The notes under the pieces are model-generated. The model was not told the DNA's origin. It saw only the letters and a program-made list of their open reading frames with translations, and made no database searches. Made by a program: the position numbers and the translations under genes. Shown piece after piece: positions 1-6,078 of a DNA stretch of 6,448 bases (positions are counted from its first letter, which is position 1; every line of letters starts with the position of its first letter). Location: assembly GCA_025927795.1 (NCBI GenBank), contig JAICKT010000256.1, positions 1-6,448 on the forward strand, in the 5' to 3' direction. This DNA is from Parafilimonas sp. Its GTDB lineage: Bacteria > Bacteroidota > Bacteroidia > Chitinophagales > Chitinophagaceae.

Positions 1-72
1 AGACACACAAAAAATTTTTAACGTTTGCTCACACAGTTTAATTATTGTGCCTTGCTTTGAAAATGGTTATAA

Positions 73-80
73 TAAATTTG
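73..80 (+). promoter_or_regulatory. Candidate Bacteroidota -7 box for gcvT
   Basis: TAAATTTG is a perfect match to the Bacteroidota housekeeping -7 consensus TAnnTTTG. A TTG at 52-54 could serve as the -33 element, with an 18-bp spacer. Only four bases separate the box from the gcvT ATG at 85, so transcription would begin at or next to the start codon and the mRNA would be leaderless or nearly so. The match is seen directly; promoter function is inferred, and AT-rich DNA gives chance matches. Confidence 0.5.
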
Positions 81-84
81 CTGT

Positions 85-1197
85 ATGAAGAACACGCCGT
101 TCACACAAAAACATATTGCACTTGGAGCAAAAATGGCTGCATTTGCAGGATACAATATGCCGATAAGTTATACAGGAATCAATGATGAACATGCTGCTGT
201 GCGCAATAATGCCGGCGTGTTTGATGTAAGCCACATGGGTGAATTTATTTTGAAAGGTGAAAATGCACTTGATTTAATTCAGCGTGTTACAACAAACGAT
301 GGATCTAAACTTAGCAACGGCAAAGCGCAATACAGTTCGCTTACAAATAATATCGGCGGAATTGTAGATGATTTAATTGTGTATTGTATTGAAGAAAATA
401 AAGTATACATGCTCGTTGTAAATGCAAGCAATATTGAAAAGGACTGGAACTGGATTGCATCACATAATTCCCCCCTACAGGGGGGGCAAGGGGGGGCTGT
501 TGAAATGCACAACATCAGCGATAAAACATGTTTGCTTGCTATTCAGGGTCCGAACGCAACAAAAATTTTGCAGCCGCTTACAGACAATGATATTCTCAAC
601 TTAAAATATTACACATTTATTAAAGGGAAATTTGCCGGTGTTGATAATGTGCTTATCAGCGCAACAGGTTATACCGGTGCAGGTGGAGTAGAAATTTATT
701 TTGAAGATAAAGATGATAACGCCAATAAAATTTGGGATGCCATTTTTAATGCGGGAAAAGATGCGGGCATAAAACCAATTGGTCTTGGCGCGAGAGATAC
801 GCTGCGTTTGGAAATGGGTTATTGCTTATATGGAAACGATATTGATGATACAACTTCTCCACTTGAAGCCGGATTAGGCTGGATAACTAAGCTGAATAAA
901 AATTCATTTTTCACTGCAAAGGAAATTTTAGAAAAACAAAAAAAGGAAGGTATAAAAAGAAAGCTGGTTGGTTTTGAAATAATTGATCGTGGCATTCCAC
1001 GGCATGATTATTTAATTAAAGATGCAGAGGGAAATATTATTGGAAAAGTTACCAGTGGCACGCAATCACCATCATTAAATAAAGCCATTGGAATGGGTTA
1101 TGTTGATATGAAACATGCACATTTAGATACTGAAATTTTTATTGACATTCGTAATAATCCTGTTAAAGCAAAAATTGTAAAGATGCCGTTTAGTTAA
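85..1197 (+). CDS. gcvT: Aminomethyltransferase (glycine cleavage system T protein)
   Basis: GcvT takes the aminomethyl group from the lipoyl arm of H protein, passes its methylene to tetrahydrofolate and releases ammonia. It is a cytoplasmic part of the glycine cleavage complex. The 370-residue product has the family layout: the N-terminal HIALGAKM...GYNMPISY segment (about 10-29), GVFDVSHMGE (44-53), the folate-side GGIVDDLIVY block with the Asp pair at 95-96, LLAIQGP, GYTGAGGVEIYF, GLGARDTLRLE, and a C-terminal barrel domain ending near VTSGTQSPSLNKAIGMGYV. The start at 85 fits the conserved N-terminus; no Shine-Dalgarno is visible, and a TAnnTTTG box lies four bases upstream. Oddity: residues about 129-138 (SPLQGGQGGA) are encoded by runs of C and G unlike the rest of this AT-rich gene and look like an inserted repeat. 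No other gcv gene is in view. It faces the next gene convergently, 21 bp apart, with no clear terminator between them. Confidence 0.96.
   Translation: MKNTPFTQKHIALGAKMAAFAGYNMPISYTGINDEHAAVRNNAGVFDVSHMGEFILKGENALDLIQRVTTNDGSKLSNGKAQYSSLTNNIGGIVDDLIVYCIEENKVYMLVVNASNIEKDWNWIASHNSPLQGGQGGAVEMHNISDKTCLLAIQGPNATKILQPLTDNDILNLKYYTFIKGKFAGVDNVLISATGYTGAGGVEIYFEDKDDNANKIWDAIFNAGKDAGIKPIGLGARDTLRLEMGYCLYGNDIDDTTSPLEAGLGWITKLNKNSFFTAKEILEKQKKEGIKRKLVGFEIIDRGIPRHDYLIKDAEGNIIGKVTSGTQSPSLNKAIGMGYVDMKHAHLDTEIFIDIRNNPVKAKIVKMPFS
469..497 (+). repeat. GC-rich C-run/G-run repeat inserted in frame in gcvT
   Basis: Six C (470-475), TACA, seven G (480-486), CAA and seven G (490-496) form a short hairpin-capable element: a C/G stem of six pairs with a four-base loop, then a second G run. 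Dispersed repeats of this pattern (C-run, short spacer, G-run, short spacer, G-run) occur widely in Bacteroidota genomes, mostly between genes. Here the element is in frame and encodes SPLQGGQGG. Its composition contrasts sharply with the surrounding AT-rich gcvT. Family membership is from memory of such repeats; the sequence itself is direct observation. Confidence 0.7.
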
Positions 1198-1218
1198 CTT
1201 CAAACGCAGACTTAAAAC

Positions 1219-1827
1219 TTATAACTCAAATTCACCCGCGCCCATTCTCACAACTTCATATTCGTCTTTTGTACAATCAATAATAGTTGATGGAATAGTT
1301 CCGCCAATGCCACCATCAATTACAATGTCAACAAGGTTTTTAAAATTTTCGTGAATTATTTCGGGGTCTGTATATTCTTCAACCATTTCACCAGGCAATG
1401 ATGCAGATAAAATTGGATGCTCTAATTGTTTTATAATTTCTCTTGCAATATTGTTATCAGGAATGCGCAAGCCGATTGTATTTTTTTTACTCTGTAAAAT
1501 TTTTGGTACTTCTTTACTCGCCGGTAAAATAAAAGTGTAAGGTCCGGGCAAATATTCTTTTAATAAACGGTAAAGCGGTGTTGAAATACTTTTTGTGTAT
1601 TTGCTTAGATCACTCAAGTCATAACAAATAAAACTTAACTGCGCTTTTTGTGGCAACACATTTTTTATTCTTGAAATTTTTTCTATTGCATGATGCTGGA
1701 AAATGTCGCAGCCCAAACCGTAAATGGTATCGGTTGGATAAATGATTACGCCGCCATTTTTTAAACACTCAACAATTGTGTTTATGTGGCGTTTATTTGG
1801 ATTTTCTGTATTGATGTGTAAAAGCAT
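1219..1827 (-). CDS. YciO/Sua5/YrdC-family protein (putative threonylcarbamoyl-AMP synthase)
   Basis: The 202-residue product belongs to the Sua5/YciO/YrdC family, whose best-known members make threonylcarbamoyl-AMP from threonine, bicarbonate and ATP for the t6A modification of ANN-decoding tRNAs. Visible motifs are the N-terminal NPNKRHI stretch (9-15), the YPTDTIYGLGCD nucleotide-site block (30-41), RIKN...QLSFICYDLS (53-72), PGPYTFILPAS (94-104), GLRIPDN (119-125) and PSTIIDCT (179-186). The NP.(K/R)RxI opening and the spacing after RIK resemble E. coli YciO more than TsaC/YrdC. In Bacteroidota this type is usually annotated as the threonylcarbamoyl-AMP synthase, but YciO itself is a poor substitute for TsaC, so the exact role is less sure than the fold. 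I chose the ATG at 1825-1827: the longer reading to 1914 adds a Cys-rich tail unlike the family and overlaps the start of the divergent gene. Confidence 0.88.
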   Translation of the reverse strand: MLLHINTENPNKRHINTIVECLKNGGVIIYPTDTIYGLGCDIFQHHAIEKISRIKNVLPQKAQLSFICYDLSDLSKYTKSISTPLYRLLKEYLPGPYTFILPASKEVPKILQSKKNTIGLRIPDNNIAREIIKQLEHPILSASLPGEMVEEYTDPEIIHENFKNLVDIVIDGGIGGTIPSTIIDCTKDEYEVVRMGAGEFEL

Positions 1828-1888
1828 AATTTTTTTATTCAAACAAAAACACAACCATAAATAGCAAAATTGATGTTTATTTTTACGA

Positions 1889-2626
1889 ATGCCTTTAGAA
1901 AAAGCCAAACGCATTATTCCTGCAAAAGAACAAGTTTATTTAGAAGGTCCTAAAAGCCGTGGTTATGAACTTTCATTTGCCATAAAGGTTTTTTTCCAGT
2001 TTATAAAAGGATTTCGTAACCTGCATTTTGTTGGACCATGTATTACAGTGTTTGGTTCCGCAAGATTTAAAGAAGGTAGCAGATACTACGAAAATGCAAG
2101 AGAGTTTGGTAAACGCATTGCTGATATTGGGTTTACAACAATGACTGGTGGTGGTCCCGGAATTATGGAAGCAGCCAATCGCGGTGCTTATGAAAATGGT
2201 GGTATGAGTGTTGGCTGTAATATCAAATTACCGTTTGAGCAAAAAGCAAATAACTTTGTACATAAGACTATAACGTTTGATTATTTTTTTATTAGAAAAA
2301 CATTGTTGATAAAATATTCTTATGCGTTTATTTGTATGCCTGGTGGTTTTGGTACTATGGATGAATTTTTTGAAACACTTACGCTTATTCAAACACAAAC
2401 CATCACACAATTTCCTATAATATTATTTGGCAAAGAATTTTATAAAGACCTTGAAGAATTAATGGGCGATATGGTGAAAGCAAAAACTATTAATCCTGAA
2501 GATCTGCAATTGGTTTTAATAACCGACAGCGTTGATGAGGCAATGGACCATATCCGCAAATACATAACTACTAATTATAAAATAAGACCACGCAAAAGAT
2601 TGTGGTGGCTGATTGAAAAAAGATAA
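1889..2626 (+). CDS. LOG-family (TIGR00730-type) Rossmann-fold protein
   Basis: The 245-residue product carries both signatures of the LOG family: GGGPGIMEAANRGA (87-100) and PGGFGTMDE (151-159), with an Arg-Lys pair at 136-137. Characterised LOG members hydrolyse nucleoside 5'-monophosphates such as cytokinin riboside monophosphate or AMP, releasing ribose 5-phosphate and the base. In non-plant-associated bacteria the physiological substrate is usually unknown. The first 50 residues (EGPKSRGYELSFAIKV...FVGPCITVFGSAR) form an N-terminal extension before the first Rossmann strand that is common in Bacteroidota homologues, which supports the start at 1889. No Shine-Dalgarno is visible. TATTTTTA (1878-1885, seven of eight to TAnnTTTG) ends three bases before the ATG. 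It is divergent from the YciO-like gene across 61 bp, so the two promoters must lie close together. Confidence 0.9.
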   Translation: MPLEKAKRIIPAKEQVYLEGPKSRGYELSFAIKVFFQFIKGFRNLHFVGPCITVFGSARFKEGSRYYENAREFGKRIADIGFTTMTGGGPGIMEAANRGAYENGGMSVGCNIKLPFEQKANNFVHKTITFDYFFIRKTLLIKYSYAFICMPGGFGTMDEFFETLTLIQTQTITQFPIILFGKEFYKDLEELMGDMVKAKTINPEDLQLVLITDSVDEAMDHIRKYITTNYKIRPRKRLWWLIEKR

Positions 2627-2677
2627 AACCGCTTCACCAATTTCATTAACATCTTTTTTAAAAAAACGTTTTCATTT

Positions 2678-2699
2678 AATGTCCAATCAATGTTCACTC
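2678..2699 (+). repeat. Tandem 11-bp direct repeat upstream of the sigma cassette
   Basis: AATGTCCAATC is followed immediately by AATGTTCACTC, matching at nine of eleven positions. The pair lies 47 bp before the AhpD-like start, one helical turn apart, so it could be an operator or a promoter element. The TGTCCA in the first copy is one base away from the TGTCGA reported as the ECF42 -35 motif, but no convincing CGA-type -10 follows at the right distance. Function is unproven. Confidence 0.3.
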
Positions 2700-2745
2700 A
2701 AGCATTATTCTTGTATAAAACATTTATTTACTAAAAAAGAATGAA

Positions 2746-3231
2746 ATGAAACAAAGAATTAATGCGTTTGAAAAAAGTGCCGGTGCACTAAAAGCGATGT
2801 ACGGCTTAGGCGGCTACCTTGCAAAATCAACAATTGAAAGACCTTTGCAAAATTTAATTTTCTACCGTGTTTCTCAAATAAATGGTTGTGCATATTGCCT
2901 TGATATGCATTCAAAAGATTTACTCGCAGAGGGCGAAAATGCCCAGCGTTTACTGGTATTGGATGCATGGCGCGAAACACCGTTTTTTTCAGACCGCGAA
3001 CAAGCTGCGTTAGCATGGGCTGAAGCAGTTACAAAACTTACCAATAATGATGTTTCTGATGAAGTGTATGAAACAGCAAGACAACAATTTTCTGAACAGG
3101 AATTGATTGACCTTACCATGGCAGTTATTACCATAAATTGTTATAACCGCATTAACGTTGCGTTCCGCGTACAAGGCGGCTCATATAAAGTTGGCCAGTT
3201 CACTGCAGAAAAGCTTGTCAATCACAATTAA
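2746..3231 (+). CDS. AhpD-like / carboxymuconolactone decarboxylase family protein
   Basis: This 161-residue protein of the CMD/AhpD fold has the redox motif INGCAYCLDMHSKD with Cys48, Cys51 and His55. Family members with CxxC act as alkylhydroperoxidases or disulfide-linked antioxidant partners; the true substrate here is unknown. The helical segments before and after the motif, and the full length without signal peptide or membrane segment, fit a cytoplasmic member of the single-domain subgroup. The start at 2746 is preceded by an ATG at 2741 that opens only Met-Lys-stop, whose TGA overlaps the true ATG as ATGA; this may be chance. The next gene begins 11 bp after the stop and shares strand, so the two are probably cotranscribed. 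CMD-fold genes are common neighbours of ECF sigma factors, especially group ECF41, which suggests redox or detoxification control by the downstream sigma. Confidence 0.9.
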   Translation: MKQRINAFEKSAGALKAMYGLGGYLAKSTIERPLQNLIFYRVSQINGCAYCLDMHSKDLLAEGENAQRLLVLDAWRETPFFSDREQAALAWAEAVTKLTNNDVSDEVYETARQQFSEQELIDLTMAVITINCYNRINVAFRVQGGSYKVGQFTAEKLVNHN

Positions 3232-3242
3232 AAAAATTTCAC

Positions 3243-3584
3243 ATGAAAGAATTTGCATTATTGTTTCGCGCTCCGGGTGTAAATAACAACAATGTGTCAT
3301 CCGGGGAAATGAAAGCGATAGAAAAAAAGTGGATGGATTGGGCCGGTGGCATTGCAGCACAGGGAAAATTAGTAAGCAACGGGCAGCGGCTTTCGCAGGA
3401 AGGCAAGGTGCTGAAACCTGGCGGTGTTATTACTGATGGCCCGTTTGTTGAAATAAGAGAACGTCTTGGCGGCTTTATGATAATTCGCGCTAACGACATT
3501 GATGAGGCTACAACTTTAGCACATGGTTGTCCTGCCCTTGAATACGGAGGCAATGTAGAAATAAGACCGCTTTACGGAAATTAA
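3243..3584 (+). CDS. YCII-related (DGPF-domain) protein
   Basis: This 113-residue small alpha/beta protein of the YCII-related superfamily has the diagnostic ITDGPFVE segment (DGPF at 65-68), LGGFMII (75-81) and HGCP (94-97). The biochemical role of DGPF proteins is not established; some YCII relatives are dehalogenase-like or bind small ligands. DGPF genes are the most conserved neighbours of ECF42 sigma-factor genes and have been shown in Streptomyces to be direct ECF42 targets, which matches the position here between an AhpD-like gene (11 bp upstream) and an ECF42-like sigma gene. No signal peptide or membrane segment is visible. A strong terminator hairpin begins three bases after the stop codon, so much of the transcript is expected to end here. 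Confidence 0.92.
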   Translation: MKEFALLFRAPGVNNNNVSSGEMKAIEKKWMDWAGGIAAQGKLVSNGQRLSQEGKVLKPGGVITDGPFVEIRERLGGFMIIRANDIDEATTLAHGCPALEYGGNVEIRPLYGN

Positions 3585-3586
3585 TG

Positions 3587-3626
3587 AAAGCAAAGCTGCT
3601 TGCACAAAGCAGCTTTGCTTTTTTTT
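3587..3626 (+). terminator. Intrinsic terminator between the DGPF gene and the sigma gene
   Basis: Arms 3587-3601 and 3607-3621 are perfectly complementary over 15 bp (left arm AAAGCAAAGCTGCTT) around a five-base loop GCACA. An eight-T run (3619-3626) overlaps the end of the right arm. This is a textbook rho-independent terminator shape. It ends only six bases before the sigma-factor ATG at 3633, which is an unusual place for one. Confidence 0.9.
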
Positions 3627-3632
3627 GTGAAT

Positions 3633-4859
3633 ATGAAAAATGAGCAGGAAGATTTAAAGTATTTATTTCAACAGGAGTTTGCAAAAATGGTTGCTGTTAT
3701 CAGCCGCATGTATGGATTGCGGCATATTGAAACAGCAGAAGATATTGTAAGCGAAACTTTTTTGCTGGCAACCGAAACATGGAAAGAAAAAGGCATTCCT
3801 CCAAATCCGACGGCGTGGTTGTATGTAGTAGCCAAACAAAAAACACTGCAAAATTTCAGGCGCAGTAAAATCTTCGAAGAAAAAATAATTCCGCAAATAA
3901 AATCAACACAGGAAAAAGAAGAGGAAGCAGATTTGGATTTTTCTCAGCAACATATTAAAGACAGCCAGTTGCAAATGATGTTTGCTGTTTGCAATCCTGC
4001 CATCGCCAGTGAAGCGCAGATTGGGCTTGCATTGCGCATTCTTTGCGGATTTGGTATTGATGAAATTGCAGAAGCATTTTTATCAAACAAAGAAACCATC
4101 AACAAAAGATTATTTCGTGCAAAAGAAAAATTACGCAGTGAAAATATCAAAATGGAAATGCCTGCAGAAAATGAAATTGCTCATCGCCTCGATAATGTTT
4201 TGCATATAATTTATTTGTTGTTTAACGAGGGGTATTATTCGCAAACACAAAACCAGATACTCAGAAAAGAATTGTGTATTGAAGCGATGCGTCTTGCAAT
4301 TATGCTTACTGAATATGACAAAACCAATTTACCAAAAACAAATGCATTGATTGCACTAATGTGTTTTCATGCGTCGAGATTTGCGGCGCGGGAAAACAAA
4401 GATGCATTGGTTTTATATGAAGAGCAGGATGAAAATTTATGGGATAAAAATTTGATTGAGCAGGGAATGCATTATTTGAGTTTATCTGCGCAGGGAATTG
4501 AAATGAGCTCTTATCATTTAGAAGCGCGGATTGCTTACTGGCATTGTATTAAAGAAGACACAAAAGAAAAATGGAATGAGATTTTGAGTTTGTATAACCA
4601 GCTTTTAATGATTAATTATTCTCCGTCGGTTGCGCTGAACAGAACGTATGCTTTGTATAAAGCAAATGGACAAGAAGAAGCTTTACGTGAAGCAAAAAAA
4701 TTAAAGCTCGAAGGCAATCATTTTTATTTTTTGTTGCTGGGAGAACTGTATGAAAACATTGATAACGAAAAGGCAAAACTTAATTTAGAAAAAGCATTCG
4801 CATTGGCTAAAACACAAACAGAAAAACAATCAATTCAAAATAGGATAGATAAACTTTAG
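3633..4859 (+). CDS. ECF sigma factor with C-terminal helical extension (ECF42-like)
   Basis: The 408-residue product has sigma region 2 at about 10-80 (AEDIVSETF at 35-43; PTAWLYVVAKQKTLQNFRR at 59-77) and sigma region 4 at about 112-168 (GFGIDEIAEAFL, then the recognition helix NKETINKRLFRAKEKLR). A 220-residue extension follows, starting at LDNVLHIIYLLFNEGYY (186-202) and continuing as helical, TPR-like repeats (for example SVALNRTYALYKANGQEEALREAKKL) to the C-terminus. Ordinary ECFs lack this extension; it fits group ECF42, where it replaces an anti-sigma factor and is needed for activity. No anti-sigma gene lies nearby. I chose ATG 3633 over 3600, because 3600 lies inside the terminator stem and adds a non-family leader. 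Its likely targets include the DGPF and AhpD-like genes directly upstream. Group assignment is from architecture and neighbourhood, not a search. Confidence 0.9.
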   Translation: MKNEQEDLKYLFQQEFAKMVAVISRMYGLRHIETAEDIVSETFLLATETWKEKGIPPNPTAWLYVVAKQKTLQNFRRSKIFEEKIIPQIKSTQEKEEEADLDFSQQHIKDSQLQMMFAVCNPAIASEAQIGLALRILCGFGIDEIAEAFLSNKETINKRLFRAKEKLRSENIKMEMPAENEIAHRLDNVLHIIYLLFNEGYYSQTQNQILRKELCIEAMRLAIMLTEYDKTNLPKTNALIALMCFHASRFAARENKDALVLYEEQDENLWDKNLIEQGMHYLSLSAQGIEMSSYHLEARIAYWHCIKEDTKEKWNEILSLYNQLLMINYSPSVALNRTYALYKANGQEEALREAKKLKLEGNHFYFLLLGELYENIDNEKAKLNLEKAFALAKTQTEKQSIQNRIDKL

Positions 4860-4905
4860 CGTGTTGGGCTATTAAGTTGTTTTAGTATGTTTAACCTGTT
4901 TGAGC

Positions 4906-4984
4906 CGTCATTTCGACGAAGGAGAAATCCCTCGAATATAAAACAGCTTTAAATTTTTGAGATGTCTCGTTCCTCGACATGACG
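4906..4984. repeat. 79-bp imperfect palindromic repeat element
   Basis: Arms 4906-4929 and 4961-4984 match as inverted repeats at 20 of 24 positions around a 31-base AT-rich loop. Both ends carry CGTCAT/ATGACG. The arms resemble a dispersed, non-coding palindromic repeat common downstream of genes in Bacteroidota (the GTCATTTCGACGAAGGAG type). It lies 46 bp after the sigma gene and may fold into an RNA hairpin that ends or protects that transcript. No transposase or clear target duplication is visible. Confidence 0.75.
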
Positions 4985-5063
4985 TTCGCAGAGTTAGGTT
5001 TTATGCAATCAACTCTAAGTTTAGAAACGTAACTCTCTAATTTAATAACACAACACATTATGC

Positions 5064-5075
5064 TTTTTTTTTTTT
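5064..5075. repeat. 12-T homopolymer tract
   Basis: A run of twelve T on the + strand lies between the palindromic element and the small membrane-protein gene. No hairpin precedes it on the + strand, so it is not a clear terminator, and on the other strand it reads as A. Such a run may vary in length between isolates. Confidence 0.6.
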
Positions 5076-5088
5076 GATGAGAAAATTT

Positions 5089-5196
5089 TTAAAACAAACT
5101 AAAAACCCAATCAACAAGCAGAATAATTAAAAACCCGCCAACGATAATAATACCGATAACATAAGGAATATATTTTCTTTTTTCATCTTCTGTCAT
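5089..5196 (-). CDS. 35-residue single-pass membrane peptide (hypothetical)
   Basis: An ATG at 5194-5196 opens a 35-codon frame ending in TAA. The peptide has a charged start (MTEDEKRKY), then a hydrophobic stretch from about 12 to 28 (IGIIIVGGFLIILLV) long enough for one membrane helix, followed by a short aromatic tail (DWVFSLF). This charged-head, helix, aromatic-tail order is typical of real small membrane proteins. It lies 17 bp downstream of the aldose 1-epimerase gene on the same strand and is probably cotranscribed. I do not recognise a family and assign no function. Against it: the frame is short, no Shine-Dalgarno is present, and AT-rich DNA can give hydrophobic frames by chance. 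Confidence 0.6.
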   Translation of the reverse strand: MTEDEKRKYIPYVIGIIIVGGFLIILLVDWVFSLF

Positions 5197-5213
5197 TACA
5201 AAAATGTATTTGC

Positions 5214-6074
5214 TTAAAAAAATTCAACACTCCATTTACGTGTCCATGTTTTGCCTGCTGCTAATTCGTTAATGCCTTCTTTATTTTTAAGATTATTATC
5301 ATGATGGATATTATCTGCAACACCGCACCACGGTTCAAGACAAACAAACGGTGCATCTTTCGCTGCCCAAATACCAAAGAATGGAAAGTCTTCAAAATTA
5401 AATTTTAAACCAGCCGCATCTTTATCTGTTTTAAGTGTAATCGTTTTGCTGTTTATGTGTTTTAAAACGATGGCATCTTTATAAAATAATTTGGGTTTTA
5501 AATGCAAAGCTTTATTATTAAGTTGAATGGTTTCTGTTTCGCCGCTTAATAAGCCATCTTGCAATAAATATCTTTTCAGCACATCATCATTTTCAAATTG
5601 CAAAAAGTAATCAGTGTACGATAAATTTTTATTAAGCGGAACATTAAACGCCGGATGACCTCCAACAGAAAAATACAGTGTATGGTCATTTATATTTTGT
5701 ATTTCATAAGTACACAATAATTCATTTTCTTTCAGGTTATATCTAATGTAAAAAATAAATTCAAACGGGTATACTGCAAAAGTCCTTTCATCACTTTTTA
5801 AAGTAAACACCGCACAGGTTGAGTCTTTTTGTTCTGCTTCAAAAGTTTTATCTCTTGCAAAACCATGTCTTGATAATTTGTATTCTTTATTCTGGAAAAC
5901 ATATTTTCCATCTTTCAGTTCACCCACTATTGGAAATAATACCGGCGCATGTTTGCCCCAGAATTTTGCATCTGCCTGCCATAAATATTCAATACCATTG
6001 TTGCGTACACTTTGCAACTCTGCACCTTTCGAATTTATAATAATATTAATATTTTCATTTGATAAGCTAATCAT
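5214..6074 (-). CDS. Aldose 1-epimerase family protein (LacX/YeaD-type)
   Basis: The 286-residue product has the galactose mutarotase fold. It should interconvert the alpha and beta anomers of an aldose or sugar phosphate, or bind such a sugar. Visible motifs are the opening KGAELQSVRNNGIEYLW (16-32), FWGKHAPVLFPIVG (38-51), SRHGFARD with His70, VGGHPAFNVP with His140, and a late CLEPWCG with Glu247. The two His and the Glu correspond to the catalytic triad positions of the family. FGIWAAKDAPF and the length match the LacX-like branch rather than GalM, so the natural sugar is uncertain. No signal peptide is visible; the protein is likely cytoplasmic. The start at 6074 is the first Met before the conserved opening, with a perfect TAnnTTTG box four bases upstream. 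The gene for a 35-residue membrane peptide follows 17 bp downstream. Confidence 0.92.
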   Translation of the reverse strand: MISLSNENINIIINSKGAELQSVRNNGIEYLWQADAKFWGKHAPVLFPIVGELKDGKYVFQNKEYKLSRHGFARDKTFEAEQKDSTCAVFTLKSDERTFAVYPFEFIFYIRYNLKENELLCTYEIQNINDHTLYFSVGGHPAFNVPLNKNLSYTDYFLQFENDDVLKRYLLQDGLLSGETETIQLNNKALHLKPKLFYKDAIVLKHINSKTITLKTDKDAAGLKFNFEDFPFFGIWAAKDAPFVCLEPWCGVADNIHHDNNLKNKEGINELAAGKTWTRKWSVEFF

Positions 6075-6078
6075 ATCT

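Noticed and set aside
279..515. Minus-strand 78-codon frame across the gcvT repeat
   Set aside because: Antisense shadow of a confidently identified gene, with no family resemblance.
422..604. Plus-strand 60-codon frame in gcvT containing PPYRGGKGG
   Set aside because: It is a shadow of gcvT kept open by the C/G-run repeat, which lacks stops in several frames.
1828..1914. N-terminal extension of the YciO-like gene to an ATG at 1914
   Set aside because: The extra 29 residues are unlike the family, overlap the start of the divergent LOG gene, and the internal ATG at 1827 gives the expected N-terminus.
2651..2672. T6A7 and AAAACGTTTT as a terminator after the LOG gene
   Set aside because: The symmetry is all A/T except one CG pair, giving a weak stem and no following T run; not a convincing intrinsic terminator.
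2874..3134. Minus-strand Ser/Cys-rich frame over the AhpD-like gene
   Set aside because: Low-information antisense translation of a real coding region with clear CMD motifs on the plus strand.
3600..3632. Upstream ATG at 3600 for the sigma factor
   Set aside because: It lies inside the terminator stem; the 11 extra residues (MHKAALLFFVN) read through the hairpin and T run and do not resemble a sigma N-terminus.
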